A stretch of 64,000 nucleotides of DNA from Margaritifera margaritifera (Eukaryota > Mollusca > Bivalvia > Unionida > Margaritiferidae): assembly GCA_029931535.1 (NCBI GenBank), contig JAQPZY010001628.1, positions 1,312,501 through 1,376,500 on the forward strand. The letters are read 5' to 3'. Positions within the stretch are counted from its first letter, which is position 1. Every line of letters starts with the position of its first letter. Of this stretch, positions 61,701 through 64,000 are shown piece after piece. Below the pieces are notes generated by a model. The model was not told the origin of the DNA and made no database searches. It was given only the letters and a program-made list of their open reading frames with translations. The position numbers were made by a program, and so were the translations under genes.

Positions 61701-63921
61701 TGAAAACCCCATGTTGATATAGCCATCCATTTGGAGAGGAGTAGAGATAACAATGTTTTCAAGATATGATTTTCCAATCAGGAGGAGTAGCAATAACAAT
61801 ATTTTCAAGATGGTTGCTGTGGCAGCCATATTGGATGTCAGATCCGTACCATTTTTAATTAAGACCAACTGGACAACATAAGAAGTCTTCTCATTAAAAC
61901 CCCATGTCAATATGACTTTCTGTTCAAGTAGAGTTGTGATAACAAGATTTGTAAGATAGCTGTCATAGCAGCAAAATTGGACATCAGATCAGCACCATTT
62001 TTATTTAGGATCAACTAGACATCATAAAAAGTCTTTTAGTGAAAACCCTATGTTGGTATGACCATCCCCTAAGGAGAAGTAGCAATAACAAGATTTTCAA
62101 GATGGCTACCATGGTGGCCATATTGGACATCAGATCAACACCATTTTTATTTAGGACCAACTAGACAAATAAGAAGGCTTTTGGTGAAAACTCCATGTTG
62201 ATATGACCATCCATTCAGAAGAAGTAGCGATAAAAATTTGTTAATATGGCTGCCATGGTGGTCATATTGGACGTCAGATTGGCACCATTTTCATTTTAGA
62301 ATCAAGTAGACATCATAAGAAGTCTTTTAGTGAAAATCCCATGTTGATATGGCCACCCATTCTGAAGAATTAGCAATAAGATTTTCAAGATGGCCACTGT
62401 GGTGGCCATATTGGATGTCCAAGCAGCAACATTTTCATTTAGGACCAACTAGACCATGGGATGAATGTGTGTGTAAAGTTTCAAGGCAATCCTCCAAGAG
62501 GTTTAGGAGGAGTAGCGATAACAAACTTGTGCTAACGGACAACGGACCATCCCATCTGGTTTATGACCTGTAGAGCTACAATGAGTATATAATAAACAAG
62601 TTACTACATTAGAATGGGAAAATATAAACGAGTTCTAAGCTATACTGCACTCCTACTGTTGTGTAGAGTATTGCTCAGAAAAGACTAGTTCATATCTTTT
62701 CATACAAATGCATTAACCTAAACATATTGAGCAGAAACAGTATTCATGGTGCAATGGTAAACGTCTAAGTCAAGCATGAGTTGTAACTCAGAGACACATA
62801 AACAGATCAAAATATAACCTGCCAGCATTTCCTCAACATAAAGCTTCAAACTAACTTTGATTTCAATTTATGAAGTTAATTTGTGAAATTGGAATTCATG
62901 ATGTAAAGCCAAACTTTAAGTTCTACAAAGGCTGCAACTCAGTCAAATGAATACAGAAATAAGTGAAAATTGAACTTGATGTTCCTATTATAAAACCCCC
63001 TATCATGAAATCCATCAAAAACAACTCGAGTTGAAATGATATCTGTGATGGACAAGATGTAAAACAATGTTCCCCCCTACAAAGAATAAAGCAAAAGCAT
63101 AATGATTCCACCATCTAACTGACAGTTATGATGCACAAAAGTTACTATAAAAAGAGTACCATAAAATGGCACATTATATGCTTGCCGCATGTTTAATAGT
63201 CATCTATGTAGATAATTGAAATTTGTGTGCAAATTTCAGCGACCATGACGTTTGACCCCAAAATCCATAGGCTTCTTTCTAATCCAAGTGTAAGCCATCC
63301 ACAAAGTTTGGTCCAGGTCTGTGATGTGGATCTAATATTATTGTGGAGAAAACAGTTTTCTTCTTTCAGTCTCAGTAAACTTGACCTCGGACCTTTTGAC
63401 CTCAAAATTGATAGGGTTCTTCCATACCCCAAACCAAGTGCAAGCCATCCACAAAGTTTGGTCCTGGTATGTTATGTTGAACTAATGTTATGGTGCAGAA
63501 ACCATGTTTATTCTTTCAGTCACAGTGACCTTGAACTTTTACTATTTGACTTACTCCAAGTTCAATCCAGACTCACAGTTTGGTAACTGTAGATGATGGA
63601 GAACTCAAGTTATTCTGTGGACCTTCACCTTTAACCTTTTGCCCCCAAAAGTGATAGGGTTCTTCCTTAACTCAAGTGCAAGAGATCCACAAAGTCTGGT
63701 AACTGCAGATGTTGGACAACTAAACTTACTGTGCAGAAACAACATTATAACATAATAAACTCTGCCTTATGGAAACTAATTGATAATCATTGTCATTGCA
63801 TGAACAGGAACAAACTAAGAAACTTACCAAAAAATTTTTGGAAGCAGTCTTTTACAAGTGCATAATTATGACTGACATTATTTACAACAGATCCAAGGCA
63901 ACTAACACAGCTTTGCAGCAC
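14981..63921 (-). CDS. NIPBL: NIPBL / Nipped-B / SCC2 cohesin loader, C-terminal half (15 exons)
   Basis: NIPBL with its partner MAU2 loads the cohesin ring onto chromatin and stimulates its ATPase in the nucleus. Fifteen minus-strand exons, all with AG acceptor and GT donor, join in frame to 1995 nt (664 codons plus TGA). Collinear matches to the animal NIPBL C-terminus include GLIHPVQ followed by CVPYLI, RGLRAIEDNLVSVNAYLYTV, RSHRRAILTSLLNLFDDTA, ADNLAFFPYQTQDEPLFI and SVSGSNLLQSF. Exons A to J cover the HEAT-repeat hook. K is an acidic linker, L and M carry the SQGCILLLYLKQQLK region, and N and O form a low-complexity acidic then basic tail. Introns range from 426 bp to 11.2 kb; the long ones are filled with mobile elements. 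The promoter and N-terminal half lie outside the window. Orthology is clear from sequence recall; exon borders are manual predictions, and a small cassette exon could be missing, most likely in the 11.2 kb J-K intron. Confidence 0.95.
15749..15964 (-). CDS. NIPBL: NIPBL exon N (acidic tail)
   Basis: The acceptor is TTTTACTTTCAG and the donor GAG|GTAATT, 72 whole codons. It opens FKDLMLSIDPPDEDE, which aligns with the vertebrate FKLLMEHLDPDEEEE. The remainder is low-complexity and acidic, without a domain I can name. Confidence 0.9.
16008..16215 (-). mobile_element. tRNA-derived SINE, reverse orientation
   Basis: On the minus strand it shows GTACCACAGTGATCAGCATG (box A-like) and a perfect box B, GGTTCAAATCC. 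CTCTGGGCAAGACATTTTAC, AATTGCCTCAGCAC and GTTGTGCTGATGAACACCAA follow. This is the best preserved of three related copies. It lies in the 3.4 kb M-N intron just upstream of exon N. Confidence 0.75.
16735..18134 (+). mobile_element. Pearl-like element copy 3
   Basis: The head (CCCTCAAAGGAACTGAAGCT, CTACTGTTCAAAAAG) is followed by about seven diverged core units and a tail with AAGTTTTATGGCAATCCTCC. It ends at a worn hairpin, AGCTCTTCTGGTT-TAT-GACAAGTAGAAAT (18106-18134). Many indels suggest an older insertion than copies 5-7. It lies in the NIPBL M-N intron. Confidence 0.8.
18200..19045 (+). mobile_element. Family 4 element copy 1 (5' truncated)
   Basis: About five units contain GCCATATTTGATAATGG, TGAAAGGCCTT, GGATGCTTTCTGTCAAATTTGG and AGTTGTTTTTTTGAGG. 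The degraded 3' hairpin is AGCTCACTTTGCC-ttga-GGACAGGTGAGTT near 19018-19050. It directly follows pearl-like copy 3. Confidence 0.7.
19393..19567 (-). CDS. NIPBL: NIPBL exon M
   Basis: The acceptor is TTTCTTTTTAG and the donor GAG|GTAAGT. It reads SKIQNYSPTEAAKVYDKPL and then TRKNLVKFNP, corresponding to vertebrate SPSESAKVYDKAINRK. It ends in KDYLE at phase 0. Confidence 0.96.
20080..20815 (+). repeat. Family 2 repeat copy
   Basis: About five units carry ACAATGACCTTGGC, CCCAAAATCAATAGG, AAGTGCAAACC...CACAAAGTTTGGT and GTTATTATGCA words. It ends ACATCATAACATAATAAGG then TCTGCCTTATGAC, where ATAAGG/CCTTAT can pair as a hairpin. It lies in the NIPBL L-M intron. Confidence 0.7.
20835..21170 (+). 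repeat. Tandem repeat with GTGTGACACAT words
   Basis: Three units carry GACACATCTTTATTCCAAG / GACACATTTATCACAAGAT / GACACATATTCATTGCAAT and CAAATTGGGTCACAGTGACC. It lies immediately 3' of a family 2 copy and may be a further repeat family. Confidence 0.55.
21175..23930. other. NIPBL L-M intron, no gene seen
   Basis: AT-rich intron sequence with a (GA)n run near 21823-21846 and a (GGT)n run at 22014-22032. Open frames of 60-109 codons lack domain similarity. Confidence 0.5.
23935..24049 (-). CDS. NIPBL: NIPBL exon L
   Basis: The acceptor is GTATAATTCCAG and the donor CAG|GTATTT. It carries LLPKDISPLQEICRLSQGCI and LLLYLKQQLKDLYGFTD, matching vertebrate SQGILLLLMLKQHLKNL. The final AG joins T of exon M to give Ser, the conserved SKIQ start. 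Confidence 0.95.
24086..24290. mobile_element. 205 bp palindromic (foldback/MITE-like) element
   Basis: The outer arms pair along nearly the whole length: ATACTCACTTATAAG...GTCCAACTG on the left, ATACTTGCTTATAAA...GTCCAACTT read from the right. Each half also contains its own perfect inverted repeat: CCCTGATCTG / CAGATCAGGG at 24127-24136 and 24156-24165, and ATAGACCCAGATC / GATCTGGGTCTAT at 24206-24218 and 24242-24254. It has no coding capacity. It sits 37 bp upstream of exon L in the K-L intron. Confidence 0.85.
24700..25150. repeat. Interspersed repeat, paralogous to 50171-50625
   Basis: It shares GATGCCAACCCAT, CTTATCAGGAATCC, CAATCATATTGCATCTTCC and CAGTCTATCATA with 50171-50625, in the same order. 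The start AAATGCCAACCC resembles the hAT-like end seen at 36767. Confidence 0.65.
25042..25434 (-). pseudogene. Unrecognised repeat-borne reading frame (130 codons)
   Basis: The longest non-repetitive minus-strand frame in the introns. Part of it (VGRKVLLHQYDRLL, IVSQCREQ) is recognisable with stops in the second copy near 50600-50500, so it probably derives from a transposon coding region. I recognise no family. Confidence 0.35.
25440..26330. other. NIPBL K-L intron segment
   Basis: Nothing supported as a gene. One perfect TGACCTTTGACCT word lies at 25722-25734 inside a short family 2-like piece. Confidence 0.5.
26335..26625 (+). mobile_element. Pearl-like element copy 4 (short, truncated)
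   Basis: Two core units and the start of the tail (GATGTCAGATCGGCATCATT, GTGAAAACCCCATTTTGATATG, AAGGTTTCATGAC). The terminal hairpin is replaced by a SINE. Confidence 0.75.
26623..26765 (+). mobile_element. tRNA-derived SINE fragment
   Basis: It has GGTGTGGGTTCAAATCCTAA (box B), GTCTAGGTCGGCTACCAAG and TTGCTGTGCCATAAAACACC. The 5' half with box A is lost at the junction with the pearl-like copy. Confidence 0.65.
26871..27320. mobile_element. Foldback element with about 80 bp inverted repeats
   Basis: 26871-26956 and the reverse complement of 27239-27320 both read CAATTCACTTCATTCCACAT-type sequence flanked by TGTAGCTAGC, with roughly 75-80% agreement by eye. About 280 bp lies between. No open frame of note; a MITE or foldback transposon is inferred. 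Confidence 0.7.
27826..28036 (+). repeat. 65 bp tandem repeat, three units plus a partial
   Basis: Units start at 27826, 27891, 27956 and 28021 with TAAATTCATGGTTTGG; the first three contain GTCCTTTGGATTC and GATTTGTTAGGTCTT. Near-identity (two or three changes) points to recent expansion. Confidence 0.95.
28190..28685 (+). repeat. Diverged tandem repeat, about 165 bp units
   Basis: TATACCAAGCTTCATCCA...AATAGCTCTTAAG near 28238 recurs as TATACCAAGTTGCATCTC...AACAGCTCTAAAG near 28543, with related middle pieces. Non-coding. Confidence 0.45.
28688..28725. repeat. (TA)n microsatellite
   Basis: About 19 TA units; source of a spurious Tyr-Ile reading frame. Confidence 0.97.
29259..29349 (-). CDS. 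NIPBL: NIPBL exon K (acidic linker)
   Basis: The acceptor is GGTGTTTTTTAG and the donor A|GTATGC, 30 codons plus one base. It encodes a variable stretch and then LDDDEDEDAESLL. The call rests on phase continuity and on position: vertebrates also have an acidic linker just before the LPE motif. The last A joins AT of exon L to give Asn. Confidence 0.8.
29487..30092 (+). repeat. Family 3 interspersed repeat
   Basis: It starts GACCCTGCTCACTACAATTT GCTCTGCC. Units follow with CTGGAAATTAAACTCAT, TTGAAATCCAACAAAC, GTCAGGAGGACAAGCAATCA and GGGGCATAACTCC. The end has ACAGACAGACAAACAC and GAGGTGGGCCC. A second copy is at 34355-34790. J-K intron of NIPBL begins upstream of it. Confidence 0.65.
30095..32985. 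other. NIPBL J-K intron segment, no gene seen
   Basis: AT-rich with a poly-C run at 31013-31026 and a (TA)n run at 32904-32918. An 80-codon plus frame at 31365-31607 has no recognisable domain or splice context. Confidence 0.45.
32991..33734 (+). pseudogene. hAT-like transposase-derived pseudogene
   Basis: One plus-strand frame runs through in-frame stops at 33270-33272 and 33480-33482. It reads DITRHMQTQSHRK (a BED-type zinc-finger end), then TLFANFVVEHNLPFVFADHF, TKLVKVMFPD and a C..TKTTHIV motif. This arrangement is known from a widespread family of animal BED/hAT-derived proteins. After the second stop, similarity continues only in a shifted frame (CRSQKFSVM). The catalytic and dimerisation regions are not recognisable. 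It lies antisense in the NIPBL J-K intron. Confidence 0.65.
33829..34972. mobile_element. hAT-like TIR element, split by a family 3 insertion
   Basis: The left end GAGATGCCAAC (33829) and the right end TAATTGGCATCTG (34961-34972) are inverted. Interior pieces 33829-34330 and 34890-34972 align with 36767-37378. The family 3 repeat at 34355-34790 interrupts them, so it arrived later. Confidence 0.6.
34355..34790 (+). repeat. Family 3 repeat, nested copy
   Basis: It shows CTAACTACAATTTGCTCTGC, GAAATCCAACAATCCTTGG and GCATAACTCCTGTAAAT. It carries a direct duplication of GATGCAATTACTATTGGGCT at 34709-34756. Confidence 0.65.
34975..36765. other. NIPBL J-K intron segment, no gene seen
   Basis: AT-rich intron. 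Fragments such as GGGACATAACCC near 36223 look like old repeat debris. No supported gene. Confidence 0.45.
36767..37378. mobile_element. hAT-like non-autonomous TIR element
   Basis: It starts CAGAGATGCCAAC and ends GTTTGGCATCTCTG, about 610 bp, no coding capacity. The CAGAG start is typical of hAT elements. Flanks TGTATTTA and TGTACTTA could be an 8 bp target duplication with one mismatch if the right end is set two bases inward. Confidence 0.6.
37500..38680 (+). mobile_element. Family 4 element copy 2
   Basis: The head has the hairpin AGGCCCAAGTGAGCCT and subterminal word GCTCAACTGGC. Core units with GCATCCTTT, AAAGGCCTTCATAC and GTGGCCATACTGGATGG follow. The tail GATGCAGGGCTGTATCATA ends with hairpin AGCTCACTTGGC-ttta-TGGCCAGGTATGCT near 38650-38680. 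No coding capacity. Confidence 0.75.
39000..40105 (+). mobile_element. Family 4 element copy 3
   Basis: The head CAAAGAGGCCCAGGTGGCAT and GCTCACCCGG is followed by about seven units with GGCAGATCTGCATCATC, AGCTGGGGCACTTTCTGTC and TTTTTAGTAATGGTGGCCA. It ends with hairpin AGCTGACTTGGTC-ttat-GGCCAGGTGAGCT (40074-40103). The GCTCACC word near the start is the inverse of GGTGAGC at the end. Confidence 0.8.
40582..40728 (-). CDS. NIPBL: NIPBL exon J
   Basis: The acceptor is TTGCATTTCAG and the donor GAG|GTAAGT, 49 whole codons. It contains ADNLAFFPYQTQDEPLFI, HQIDI and SVSGSNLLQSF, near-identical to other animals. It is flanked by 5.7 kb and 11.2 kb introns. Confidence 0.97.
42480..43100 (+). repeat. 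Diverged tandem repeat, about 160-180 bp units
   Basis: Three units share TAATGGCATGAAAATCTA / TAATGGCCAGAAAATCTA starts and a GTGCT(T)A(C/G)AA(G/T)G(T)TTT end, with short poly-A between. Non-coding; I-J and J-K introns otherwise show only microsatellites here. Confidence 0.5.
43105..44975. other. NIPBL I-J intron segment, no gene seen
   Basis: It contains a (TGG)n run at 43185-43200 and old repeat-like sequence (AAAAAGGGGTTATAACTCTG near 43484). No supported gene. Confidence 0.45.
44980..45799 (+). mobile_element. Mariner-type element with intact ends
   Basis: TA flanks (44980-44981 and 45798-45799) bound 27 bp inverted ends: CGAGGGGTATTTGAAAAGTT on the left, CAAGTGGTATTTAAAAAGTT from the right, four mismatches in 27. 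At about 820 bp it is shorter than the roughly 1.3 kb of complete mariners. It lies in the NIPBL I-J intron, opposite strand. Confidence 0.85.
45271..45725 (+). pseudogene. Mariner transposase pseudogene, catalytic core deleted
   Basis: The first frame has FRGCHCFKECHESIEDDPCF, the mariner FKEGRE..EDDPR..RP block. A shifted frame from 45477 reads SSAVFDIVKNHLKLRKVCAK and LVPHLL, the second helix-turn-helix and linker. Near 45655 another frame gives FNNWIIRPRKCVEMHGEHFD, the protein's C-terminus. The D..D..D region between is missing, so it cannot be active. Confidence 0.8.
45905..46385. other. NIPBL I-J intron end
   Basis: AT-rich intron, nothing recognised. An (AAAAC)n tract at 46721-46743 lies in the next intron. 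Confidence 0.4.
46390..46593 (-). CDS. NIPBL: NIPBL exon I
   Basis: The acceptor is CATTTTCCAG and the donor GCA|GTAAGA, 68 whole codons. It starts MKALQGIKMSYKLQ and ends SLLNLFDDTA. This is the most conserved part of the C-terminal hook, with the RGLRAIEDNLVS and SHRRA motifs visible. Confidence 0.97.
47171..47278 (-). CDS. NIPBL: NIPBL exon H
   Basis: The acceptor is AATATTTTAG and the donor CAC|GTAAGT, 36 whole codons. It reads CVPYLIGMGSDTE, then the invariant KADQQL and a GFIH end, as in vertebrate NIPBL. Confidence 0.96.
47705..47840 (-). CDS. NIPBL: NIPBL exon G
   Basis: The acceptor is TATATTTCAG and the donor CAG|GTCAGT. One base completes the Gly codon from exon F, then MASTIMQVYLKEVLEAFF and RQGLIHPVQ follow, both strongly conserved HEAT-helix segments. 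It ends in phase 0. Confidence 0.96.
49033..49986 (+). repeat. 44 bp tandem array, about 22 units
   Basis: The unit is TTTAAGTACTCTATTTTGTG followed by TTTTAATGCACTATCAGGGC and ACTC. Shortened units occur near 49392 and 49471 and a TTGTTATAATGAACTATC variant near 49742 and 49872. A block of three units (about 130 bp) is repeated at roughly 49650-49780 and 49780-49910. It lies in the F-G intron. Confidence 0.97.
50960..51540 (+). repeat. Family 2 repeat copy
   Basis: Four units with CCCTGACCTTTGACC, CCAAAAATCGAAAGG, CAATGCAAGCCATCCACAAAA and GGTCAAAGTATG. It ends ATGGATAGACAGACATCATA then CCGATATATTTCGGCTTATG, a small hairpin. Confidence 0.7.
50989..51001 (-). promoter_or_regulatory. Perfect DR1-type hexamer pair in family 2 repeat
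   Basis: TGACCTTTGACCT on the plus strand equals AGGTCAAAGGTCA on the minus strand, two nuclear-receptor half-sites spaced by one base. Another perfect copy is at 25722-25734. Sequence match only; no evidence of binding. Confidence 0.3.
51546..52786 (+). mobile_element. Pearl-like element copy 5
   Basis: It has a perfect 5' hairpin AGTCCCTCAAAGGGACT (51550-51566), a head with TTCTAGGTAAGACC and TTTGATATTCTTCTGC, and about seven core units. The tail has GGGATGAATGTGTGTGT and AGTTTCAAGGCAATCCTCCG. It ends AGCTCTTCTGGTC-TAT-CACTAGTAGATCT (52756-52784). Non-coding. Confidence 0.88.
53000..53054 (-). CDS. NIPBL: NIPBL exon F
   Basis: This 55 bp micro-exon has acceptor CTTGTTTTAG and donor GG|GTAAG. 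The GG completes the Trp split from exon E, then KKHAKAEDLKEMGDVQS follows. The conserved EDLKEMGDV motif and the exact phase fit on both sides make the call secure despite its size. Confidence 0.92.
53240..53478 (+). repeat. Minisatellite, about 40 bp units
   Basis: Five or six imperfect units of GACTGAGTCATTTGCATGATG then AGTATTTGAATGACTGA in the 595 bp E-F intron. Unit borders are blurred by indels. Confidence 0.8.
53650..53716 (-). CDS. NIPBL: NIPBL exon E
   Basis: The acceptor is GGTATTTTCAG and the donor AAT|GTAATA, 22 codons plus one base. It reads TLKNLQSYLVEEENRMAKAD, which aligns with the vertebrate LKNLQTYLQEEDTRM motif. Its final T joins GG of exon F to make the conserved Trp. 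Confidence 0.93.
54521..54627 (-). CDS. NIPBL: NIPBL exon D
   Basis: The acceptor is GCTTTTTTTCAG and the donor CAG|GTGAGT. It completes a split Gly codon, then runs FMAVRHYDFMLRKVMKDIY to PMKLKIQ. This corresponds to the vertebrate segment ending NLKIQV. It starts with two bases and ends in phase 0. Confidence 0.93.
54842..56905. other. NIPBL C-D intron segment, no gene seen
   Basis: AT-rich with a G-rich tract at 55517-55567 (TGGGGTGGGG words). No recognised coding or mobile sequence. Confidence 0.45.
56911..58088 (+). mobile_element. Pearl-like element copy 6
   Basis: The 5' hairpin is AGTCCCTTGAAGGGAAT (56914-56930). Subterminal AAGCTCTACTGGG is the inverse of CCAGTAGAG at the 3' end. 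About seven core units (GCCATATTGG at 57752 and 57897 give a 145 bp period) and a full tail follow. It ends in hairpin AGCTCTTCTGGTC-TAT-GACCAGTAGAGTT (58058-58086). It is among the best preserved copies. Confidence 0.9.
58861..58951 (-). CDS. NIPBL: NIPBL exon C
   Basis: The acceptor is ACTTTCAG and the donor TTAG|GTAAGT, with 30 codons plus one base. It reads MCVRDRVFDVMLYF then HEDEEVRYKALSGL, matching the HEAT repeat with the conserved DEEV and GLG residues. Confidence 0.95.
59393..59544 (-). CDS. NIPBL: NIPBL exon B
   Basis: The acceptor is TTTTTTTTGCAG and the donor AAAG|GTAAGT. It opens with two bases that complete the split Gly codon from exon A and ends in phase 0. Key residues are the segment around PTLLRSLYTVGLLCKHFDFD, one of the best conserved NIPBL blocks. 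Confidence 0.95.
59890..60660 (+). pseudogene. Tc1-like transposase pseudogene
   Basis: Broken frames read IPKSTVCHAIKLFQKRGNV (DNA-binding helix-turn-helix), NHWNQVILSDESTLDI (W..V..SDE, catalytic Asp), GKMNAQKNVEAL and FQKDNAPAPKAHIVQQY (second catalytic Asp with QxDNAPxH-like context). Stops occur between and within them; the final catalytic acid is not seen. Terminal repeats were not identified. It lies in the A-B intron. Confidence 0.75.
60665..61205. other. NIPBL A-B intron segment, no gene seen
   Basis: AT-rich, nothing recognised. Confidence 0.4.
61211..62580 (+). mobile_element. Pearl-like element copy 7
   Basis: The 5' hairpin is AGTCCTTTGAAGGGACT (61216-61232). About eight core units and the standard tail follow. 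The 3' hairpin has lost its left arm (CATCCCATCTGGTTTATGACC then TGTAGAGCT). It lies in the A-B intron. Confidence 0.88.
63230..63775 (+). repeat. Family 2 repeat copy
   Basis: About four units with ATGACGTTTGACCCCAAAAT, AAGTGTAAGCCATCCACAAA, GTTTGGTCCAGGTCTGTGAT and AACTAATGTTATGG. It ends CATAATAAACTCTGCCTTATGG. It lies 50 bp from exon A. Confidence 0.7.
63828..63921 (-). CDS. NIPBL: NIPBL exon A (first in window)
   Basis: The exon begins after TTTTCCAG and ends at G|GTAAG. It has 31 codons plus one base and reads VLQSCVSCLGSVVNN, the conserved NIPBL helix before the FDFD block. The window ends 79 bases upstream, so earlier exons are not visible. Confidence 0.9.
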
Positions 63922-64000
63922 CTGGAAAAGACAAATGCAAACAGTAAATCGGTAAATAAAATGTTCTTAACATCACTTATGTTGTTGCCTGTATAAATGT

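Overview
This is a eukaryotic window, almost certainly from a marine invertebrate and most likely a mollusc. It is AT-rich and intron-dominated, full of simple repeats and diverged mobile elements. The most abundant repeat has the layout of the bivalve 'pearl' elements (Helentron-associated, non-autonomous). The phylum call rests on that repeat type and on the sequence of the one host gene, and the species cannot be named.

One host gene spans most of the window on the minus strand. Fifteen exons between 63921 and 14981 encode the C-terminal half of the cohesin loader NIPBL / Nipped-B / SCC2. The exons have GT-AG borders and agreeing phases, and join into 1995 coding bases (664 codons plus a TGA stop). 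The order 5' to 3' is A 63828-63921, B 59393-59544, C 58861-58951, D 54521-54627, E 53650-53716, F 53000-53054, G 47705-47840, H 47171-47278, I 46390-46593, J 40582-40728, K 29259-29349, L 23935-24049, M 19393-19567, N 15749-15964 and O 14981-15217. The promoter and N-terminal half lie beyond 64000. The 3' UTR probably ends near 14.5 kb. No other intact protein-coding gene is supported.

The rest is a record of mobile DNA. (1) Pearl-like elements (family 1) have a 5' hairpin, a tandem core of about 140-145 bp units and a 3' hairpin. They lie at 944-3795, 12527-13636, 16735-18134, 26335-26625, 51546-52786, 56911-58088 and 61211-62580. (2) Family 4 has the same layout and a related core but different ends (18200-19045, 37500-38680, 39000-40105). 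(3) Family 2 is rich in TGACCTTTGACC-type words (1-360, 1268-1590, 20080-20815, 50960-51540, 63230-63775). (4) Family 3 lies at 29487-30092 and 34355-34790. Every copy of these four families that I found reads on the plus strand, antisense to NIPBL. (5) A broken DIRS-type tyrosine-recombinase retrotransposon with inverted terminal repeats occupies 4866-8240. (6) Cut-and-paste transposon relics include a mariner at 44980-45799 with both ends kept but its catalytic core lost, a Tc1-like transposase at 59890-60660, a hAT-like transposase at 32991-33734 and hAT-like terminal-inverted-repeat elements. (7) There are foldback or palindromic elements (24086-24290, 26871-27320), tRNA-derived SINEs, and 40, 44 and 65 bp tandem arrays.

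No new enzymatic or defence system was found. The most notable structure is the pair of pearl-like families with shared core and different termini, their one-way orientation inside the cohesin-loader introns, and a palindrome whose arms are themselves palindromes.
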